DNA of 64,000 nt from Bacteroidales bacterium (GTDB lineage Bacteria; Bacteroidota; Bacteroidia; Bacteroidales; UBA932), in assembly GCA_017625535.1 (NCBI GenBank), contig JAGAKR010000030.1:1-64000 (forward strand), written 5' to 3'. The notes under the pieces were generated by a model. The model was given only the letters and a program-made list of their open reading frames with translations. It was not told where the DNA came from and ran no database searches. Below are positions 60,304 to 64,000 of this stretch, piece by piece. Each line of letters starts with the position of its first letter. Within the stretch, counting starts at the first letter, position 1. A program made the position numbers and the translations under genes.

Positions 60304-60921
60304 TCACACTCCCATCCCGGCAATCACCCCAGCAATCTGGGGCAGCAGAGCCCTCTTTGAATCTGCAAATATAACAAAATCTGACATTGAATCCCGCTCT
60401 GCATCACGCCATTGTCTGGAGATCCTCTCCTCAACCTGCCCCCTGGTGGCTGCATCCCGCTTCATCACCCTCTCTATCCTCAGTTCATATGGAGCCTTTA
60501 CGTGCAGCACCTTGTCAGCACACCCCATAACCAGTTTTGATTCAAGGAGAATTGCACTCTCAAACACTACAAAAGCCGGCTTTCTCCCCTTTTTGGCAAG
60601 TTCTACACACACCTCTTCCTTCCAGTTCCGGAAATCCCTCAGGACTGCCGGATGTACAAACCCCTCAACCTGCCTCAGCAGAGTTTCATTGCCAAAAATC
60701 TTTCCGGCCATAACCCTGCGGTTTATCCTCCCATCTTCAAGCACTTCCTCCCCAAGCAGATCCACAATCTGCCCAAGGAGTACCGGATCTTTGTCATAGA
60801 GCATCTTTGCCCTGTCATCAGAGAAATATACAGGATAGCCCAGCCTTGCAAAAATTCTGGAAACATAACTTTTGCCGCTCCCTATACCTCCGGTACATCC
60901 CAATGTAAGAACTTTCTCCAT
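60304..60921 (-). CDS. coaE: Dephospho-CoA kinase
   Basis: 205 residues from the ATG at 60921, 4 bp after the YbbR-like stop. The P loop is LGCTGGIGSGKSYVSRIF. PVYFSDDRAKMLYD, the VVFESAILLESKLV strand and the lid region with RDAATRGQVEERISRQW follow. It phosphorylates the 3'-OH of dephospho-CoA in the last step of CoA synthesis. The order nusB-yajC-ybbR-coaE is common in Bacteroidales. Confidence 0.96.
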   Translation of the reverse strand: MEKVLTLGCTGGIGSGKSYVSRIFARLGYPVYFSDDRAKMLYDKDPVLLGQIVDLLGEEVLEDGRINRRVMAGKIFGNETLLRQVEGFVHPAVLRDFRNWKEEVCVELAKKGRKPAFVVFESAILLESKLVMGCADKVLHVKAPYELRIERVMKRDAATRGQVEERISRQWRDAERDSMSDFVIFADSKRALLPQIAGVIAGMGV

Positions 60922-60925
60922 AGCA

Positions 60926-61894
60926 CTACAATACGCATTCCACAAATTTGGGTTCTATCTCATACTCAAGAATTCCTTCAGGCACCTTTACGGCCCTGGG
61001 CTTCACCACATCCTTGAGCATTATCTCATCATATCCAACCTCCACAGCAAAATCCTGCGGGGAGAGCGATACGGACTTGCCGAACTGCTGTCTGTACCTG
61101 ATTGTAACCTCCTGCGGTATAACTGCCACATTTGCATAAGAAGGGGCATCCCCTATTGTTACCGGCACCTTTACGGTATTCTCCACATAGCGCCCTATTT
61201 CCTGTGAATAGAACACCTCCTCCACAGAGAACCTCACCCCATCCATTGGGGCCAGTTCCACAATGCCGCTTATTGAGCCTGAAACATTTTTGTTCCTGAT
61301 GGCCTGCGTATAAACCCTGTCTATGCCTGAAATGACACCGGCATCTCCATAAATGAATACAGAATCGGGCTTCAGCAGCAGTTTGGAGTACGGCATATGC
61401 TGCTTTCCGTATGTGATTATGCTTTTGGGCTCTACAGGCACTTTACGGCCTCCCTGTTCGGGAAAAATGAAGAAAAGGGTATCTGTGGCCAGTGTCTCCA
61501 CTTTTATATCGGCCCCAAGGGCATCCTGTATCTTCTGCCTTATGTTGTCGGGAATAAGATAGAACATATCACCCTCCTGTCCGTATTTGTGGAGATGCTT
61601 GTGGTCAACCCCCTCTACAAGGAGAGTGAGGGCCTCTTTGTCCTGCAGGTTCTGGATTATCCTGAAACCAGTTGATTTTGCACCAATTACAAGCACGTCA
61701 CCAGACTCCGCAATATTCTTGCGCCCAGGTATGTCTGTTGTAACCGTAAGCCTGTACCTCACATATGAAGAGTAATTGGCCGACAGTTTCATTATGCTCC
61801 ACATAAAAAAAGCCAGGAGAAGGGAAAAAACCAGAATTATCCAGTTTCTCCCTCCTCCAAACATCTTCAATTTTCCTTTTACAGGCAAAACCAT
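60926..61894 (-). CDS. YbbR/CdaR-like membrane-anchored protein
   Basis: 322 residues: a single N-terminal membrane helix (IILVFSLLLAFFMWSIMKLS) followed by YbbR-type extracytoplasmic beta domains (RVYTQAIRNKNVSGSISGIV, then VEVGYDEIMLKDVVKPR). YbbR (CdaR) regulates the c-di-AMP cyclase CdaA in Firmicutes. In Bacteroidales the ybbR-like gene often stands apart from the cyclase, as here, between yajC and coaE. The link to c-di-AMP in this organism is inferred, supported by the PgpH-like hydrolase at 12161. Confidence 0.82.
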   Translation of the reverse strand: MVLPVKGKLKMFGGGRNWIILVFSLLLAFFMWSIMKLSANYSSYVRYRLTVTTDIPGRKNIAESGDVLVIGAKSTGFRIIQNLQDKEALTLLVEGVDHKHLHKYGQEGDMFYLIPDNIRQKIQDALGADIKVETLATDTLFFIFPEQGGRKVPVEPKSIITYGKQHMPYSKLLLKPDSVFIYGDAGVISGIDRVYTQAIRNKNVSGSISGIVELAPMDGVRFSVEEVFYSQEIGRYVENTVKVPVTIGDAPSYANVAVIPQEVTIRYRQQFGKSVSLSPQDFAVEVGYDEIMLKDVVKPRAVKVPEGILEYEIEPKFVECVL

Positions 61895-61923
61895 ACCGCT
61901 TTGAAAGTTTGGTTGTACCCGAA

Positions 61924-62235
61924 TTATTTTACAGGAATATCAGTAACGTCCTTTACAATGGAACCTTTGTCTACCCTAATCTTTACGTTTGCATCAACCT
62001 CCATAAGTATGTATGTAGGCTTTACCTCTGCCACAACACCGTAAATGCCGCCAACTGTAACCACTTTGTCCCCTTTCTGGATAGACTCCCTCCATTTCAT
62101 AATCTCTTTCTGCTTCTTCTGCTGAGGACGGATCATAAAGAAATACATTACAGCAAAAATAAGTACCATCATAATAAGGAAACTCATGTTTCCACCTGCC
62201 TGGGCAGTCTGTTGCAAAATAACCAATGTCTTCAT
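61924..62235 (-). CDS. yajC: Preprotein translocase subunit YajC
   Basis: 103 residues: one membrane helix (MSFLIMMVLIFAVMYFFMI) followed by RPQQKKQKEIMKWRESIQKG and GDKVVTVGGIYGVVAEVK, the YajC signature. YajC is the small SecDF-associated subunit of the Sec machinery. It lies 31 bp after nusB and 29 bp before the ybbR-like gene on the same strand. Confidence 0.96.
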   Translation of the reverse strand: MKTLVILQQTAQAGGNMSFLIMMVLIFAVMYFFMIRPQQKKQKEIMKWRESIQKGDKVVTVGGIYGVVAEVKPTYILMEVDANVKIRVDKGSIVKDVTDIPVK

Positions 62236-62266
62236 ATTCTCTTGCTTTTTTAACTATTCATAAAAA

Positions 62267-63205
62267 TCAGCCTACAAGTCCCCTTCCGCTCTTTACTATC
62301 TTGCCCTCCTTAACCATCTGCTGGAGGATGCGGTCAAGCATACCGTTCACAAACACCTTGCTGTTTGGGGTACTGTAGTATTTTGAGATATCCACAAACT
62401 CATTGATAGTAACCTTCAAAGGTATTGACTCAAAGGTTACGGCCTCGGTGATTCCCATAACTATGAGAGCCAGGTCTGTAGCAACAAGCCTGTCAAGGTC
62501 CCAGTTGGAAACCATCCCGGATACAAGTTCTGTATACTCATCATAATTAACCATAGATTTGGTGAGAAGTTTAAGGGCATACTCCCTGTCATCTTCCTTA
62601 AGGAAAGCTCCCGGAACCTCAACTGCACCTTTTTTGGCTATTGAAGGGATATTCTTCAGCACCACATTTATTGTGTATGCCAAATCATCCATCCAATAGA
62701 GGCTCATCTCCTCAAGGATATCCTCAAGTATCACATTGTCCTCAAGTTCCTCCTCATATATCCTCTTAACAAAGGCAACATCCCCTGCAAGTGATATTTC
62801 AGGGTTCTCCATATACTCCTTGTAGTAGTCAGATGCAACAACTGAGGCATACACTTTCCTTACAAAAGAGTCATAATCGCCCCAGGTGAGCCCTTTCTTG
62901 CGGCACATTGCATTAAATGCATCGTCCCCTTCCAATATGTCAATGAATTTGTTCTCCACAAACTTCCTGTTCGGATTTGCCTCCTCCTCTGTAGGATGGA
63001 ATTTGCTCAAGCCTGCCTCTATCTTTGCCTGTGCAACTTTTCTGAGAGCCTGGGGCAACTGCAGCAACAGACAGTACAGTTCAACGGTCTTGTTGCACGA
63101 AGCAATGAGTTCCTTTTCCGCCTGCATAAGGGAATCCGCTCCCGATGCCACTTTGCCGAACAGTTCTTTGAATACCTTAACTCTAATCAGTCTTCTGGTT
63201 AGCAT
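62267..63205 (-). CDS. nusB: Transcription antitermination factor NusB, long Bacteroidota form
   Basis: 312 residues, about twice the size of E. coli NusB, as is usual in Bacteroidota. It starts MLTRRLIRVKVFKELF; the conserved NusB core is in the C-terminal half (WDLDRLVATDLALIVMGITE, then ESIPLKVTINEFVDISKYYS). NusB joins NusE at boxA to prevent premature termination of rRNA transcription. A TATATTTG promoter box lies 25 bp upstream, divergent from the DUF3276 gene. It heads the nusB-yajC-ybbR-coaE run. Confidence 0.95.
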   Translation of the reverse strand: MLTRRLIRVKVFKELFGKVASGADSLMQAEKELIASCNKTVELYCLLLQLPQALRKVAQAKIEAGLSKFHPTEEEANPNRKFVENKFIDILEGDDAFNAMCRKKGLTWGDYDSFVRKVYASVVASDYYKEYMENPEISLAGDVAFVKRIYEEELEDNVILEDILEEMSLYWMDDLAYTINVVLKNIPSIAKKGAVEVPGAFLKEDDREYALKLLTKSMVNYDEYTELVSGMVSNWDLDRLVATDLALIVMGITEAVTFESIPLKVTINEFVDISKYYSTPNSKVFVNGMLDRILQQMVKEGKIVKSGRGLVG

Positions 63206-63229
63206 AAAAGTGATTTTTTAAATATTTTG

Positions 63230-63237
63230 CAAATATA
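63230..63237 (-). promoter_or_regulatory. -7 box (TATATTTG) of nusB
   Basis: An exact consensus on the minus strand, 25 bp before the nusB ATG. Confidence 0.6.
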
Positions 63238-63262
63238 GTCCATTACCATCAAAAATTTATTT

Positions 63263-63270
63263 TATATTTG
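63263..63270 (+). promoter_or_regulatory. -7 box (TATATTTG) of the DUF3276 gene
   Basis: An exact consensus 33 bp before the ATG at 63303. It overlaps the region of the divergent nusB promoter. Confidence 0.6.
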
Positions 63271-63302
63271 TAAAACTTTTTAAAATTAACAGTAAAAAAA
63301 TT

Positions 63303-63653
63303 ATGTATTTCGAGGATTTTGATAATGCGGGAGCGCAAGAGCGTAATGGTGATGATGTTTACTCTAAACCAGTAAGGGCAGGTAAAAGAACCTACTTCTT
63401 TGATGTTAAAGCAACCAAAGGTAACGACTATTACCTCACTGTTACAGAAAGTAAAAGGAGAGTGGATAAGGACGGAAGATTTGTTTATGACAAGCACAAA
63501 ATTTTCCTATACAAAGAGGACTTTGAGAAGTTTACAGAGGGATTGGAGGAAGTGATCAAATTCATTAAGGAGAAATGCCCTGTAACAGAAAGAGTCTACA
63601 CAGAAGGATCTGACGAGAAGAATTTTTCAGATGTTGATTTTGACCAGCTATAA
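63303..63653 (+). CDS. DUF3276 (PUR-alpha-like) nucleic-acid-binding protein
   Basis: 116 residues. VYSKPVRAGKRTYFFDVKAT is followed by NDYYLTVTESKRRVDKDG and IFLYKEDFEKFTEGLEEVI. This is the single PUR repeat of the DUF3276 family, in which a beta-sheet and helix bind DNA or RNA. It is nearly universal in Bacteroidota; a related Borrelia protein binds DNA and RNA. It is monocistronic with its own promoter. The exact target is unknown. Confidence 0.92.
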   Translation: MYFEDFDNAGAQERNGDDVYSKPVRAGKRTYFFDVKATKGNDYYLTVTESKRRVDKDGRFVYDKHKIFLYKEDFEKFTEGLEEVIKFIKEKCPVTERVYTEGSDEKNFSDVDFDQL

Positions 63654-63840
63654 GAGACAATTGAGTAATAACATATAACTTTTGTTGTATAAAGGTATAA
63701 TAATTTTGCAAATGCAGTTATTATGCCTTTGTTTTTTATCATTGGCCATTTAATTTCATTCACCAAGATTATAGAGCAAAAAAATACCCGAACGGTATAA
63801 ATACGCATTAGGGTATCAAGTGGATTTTGTCATCAATCAG
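63654..63840. other. Convergent intergenic gap with a promoter-like box and no confident gene
   Basis: It holds a plus-strand TAATTTTG (63701-63708) followed by a 26-codon open frame from 63723 (MPLFFIIGHL...) and the nested inverted repeats ATACC/GGTAT and ATACCC/GGGTAT near 63785-63817. Neither is strong enough to call a gene or terminator. Confidence 0.3.
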
Positions 63841-64000
63841 TTATCCAACTTTCTTTCCGCAATTACCGCAGAATGCCATTCCTGCCTTTAACGGTGTGCC
63901 GCATTCCGAGCAGAAGCGGGGTTTTACGCTCTCCTCAGCAGGAGCAGGAGCAGGAGCCGACTCGCTCTTTGCAAGCGGTTCAGATGCAGGCTCTGCTGCC
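63841..64000 (-). CDS. Zinc-ribbon protein, C-terminal part, cut by window edge
   Basis: A minus-strand frame of 52 codons entering from the window end. It has an Ala/Pro/Glu-rich linker (SESAPAPAPAEES) made by a GGAGCA-type DNA repeat. A C-terminal zinc ribbon follows, FCSECGTPLKAGMAFCGNCG (CX2C...CX2C), then KKVG and the stop at 63843-63841. Such ribbons end many cytosolic or membrane proteins with SPFH or unknown domains. The N-terminal domain lies outside the window, so the function cannot be told. Confidence 0.75.
   Translation of the reverse strand, partial: AAEPASEPLAKSESAPAPAPAEESVKPRFCSECGTPLKAGMAFCGNCGKKVG

Overview
The window is a 64 kb chromosomal segment from a member of the Bacteroidota, almost certainly order Bacteroidales. 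The grounds are -7 promoter boxes of the form TAnnTTTG in many intergenic gaps, type V pilus (FimA/Mfa-type) genes, a TonB-dependent receptor with a carboxypeptidase-like N-terminal extension, and many Bacteroidota-specific families (DUF3276, DUF3575, DUF3868, DUF4251, DUF4876, DUF5606, DUF6340, DUF6850). The species cannot be named from the sequence. Most genes lie on the minus strand.

Layout. Positions 1-4.4 kb form an AT-rich accessory patch: a half-length HsdS specificity gene cut by the window edge, a tyrosine recombinase and an HsdM methylase (a phase-variable type I restriction-modification cassette), followed by decayed pieces of a DUF3987 gene and a DUF1016 nuclease, a perfect palindrome and a short tandem repeat. 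Positions 4.4-10.4 kb hold small metabolic and regulatory genes: a sugar acetyltransferase, a GNAT enzyme, a TauE-type exporter, a TIGR04076/ElaA fusion, an ECF sigma factor with a membrane partner, and a radical SAM gene paired with a queuosine-precursor transporter. Positions 10.5-18.9 kb hold a serine hydrolase, a PgpH-like c-di-AMP phosphodiesterase, an esterase, a three-gene operon (39-residue membrane peptide, MFS transporter, metallo-beta-lactamase-fold hydrolase), a DUF3108-like protein and a nitroreductase. Positions 19-27 kb hold an outer-membrane locus: TonB receptor, DUF4876 lipoprotein, DUF6850 barrel and a gingipain-like cysteine peptidase with a helical-repeat tail. After tRNA-Lys comes a type V pilus operon (27.2-31.7 kb). 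Positions 31.8-35.6 kb are envelope proteins. Positions 35.5-41.5 kb encode an AddAB-like helicase-nuclease.

Positions 41.4-64 kb are mainly core genes: a KefB-type antiporter, MgtC, pgi, gpsA, rnhA, pdxA, recG, nfo, glnS, yicC, glmM, fabG, rimO, coaE, a YbbR/CdaR-like gene, yajC, nusB and a DUF3276 gene.

Signals beyond genes: (1) the 9-mer TCGGGAAGA occurs at least 18 times on the two strands, in several reading frames and in non-coding DNA, where about 0.5 is expected; (2) three strongly folded non-coding elements lie at 15.1, 47.0 and 56.9 kb; (3) several genes have the -7 box only 5-6 bases before the ATG, suggesting leaderless mRNAs; (4) palindromic operator-like sites precede the small-peptide/MFS/MBL operon.
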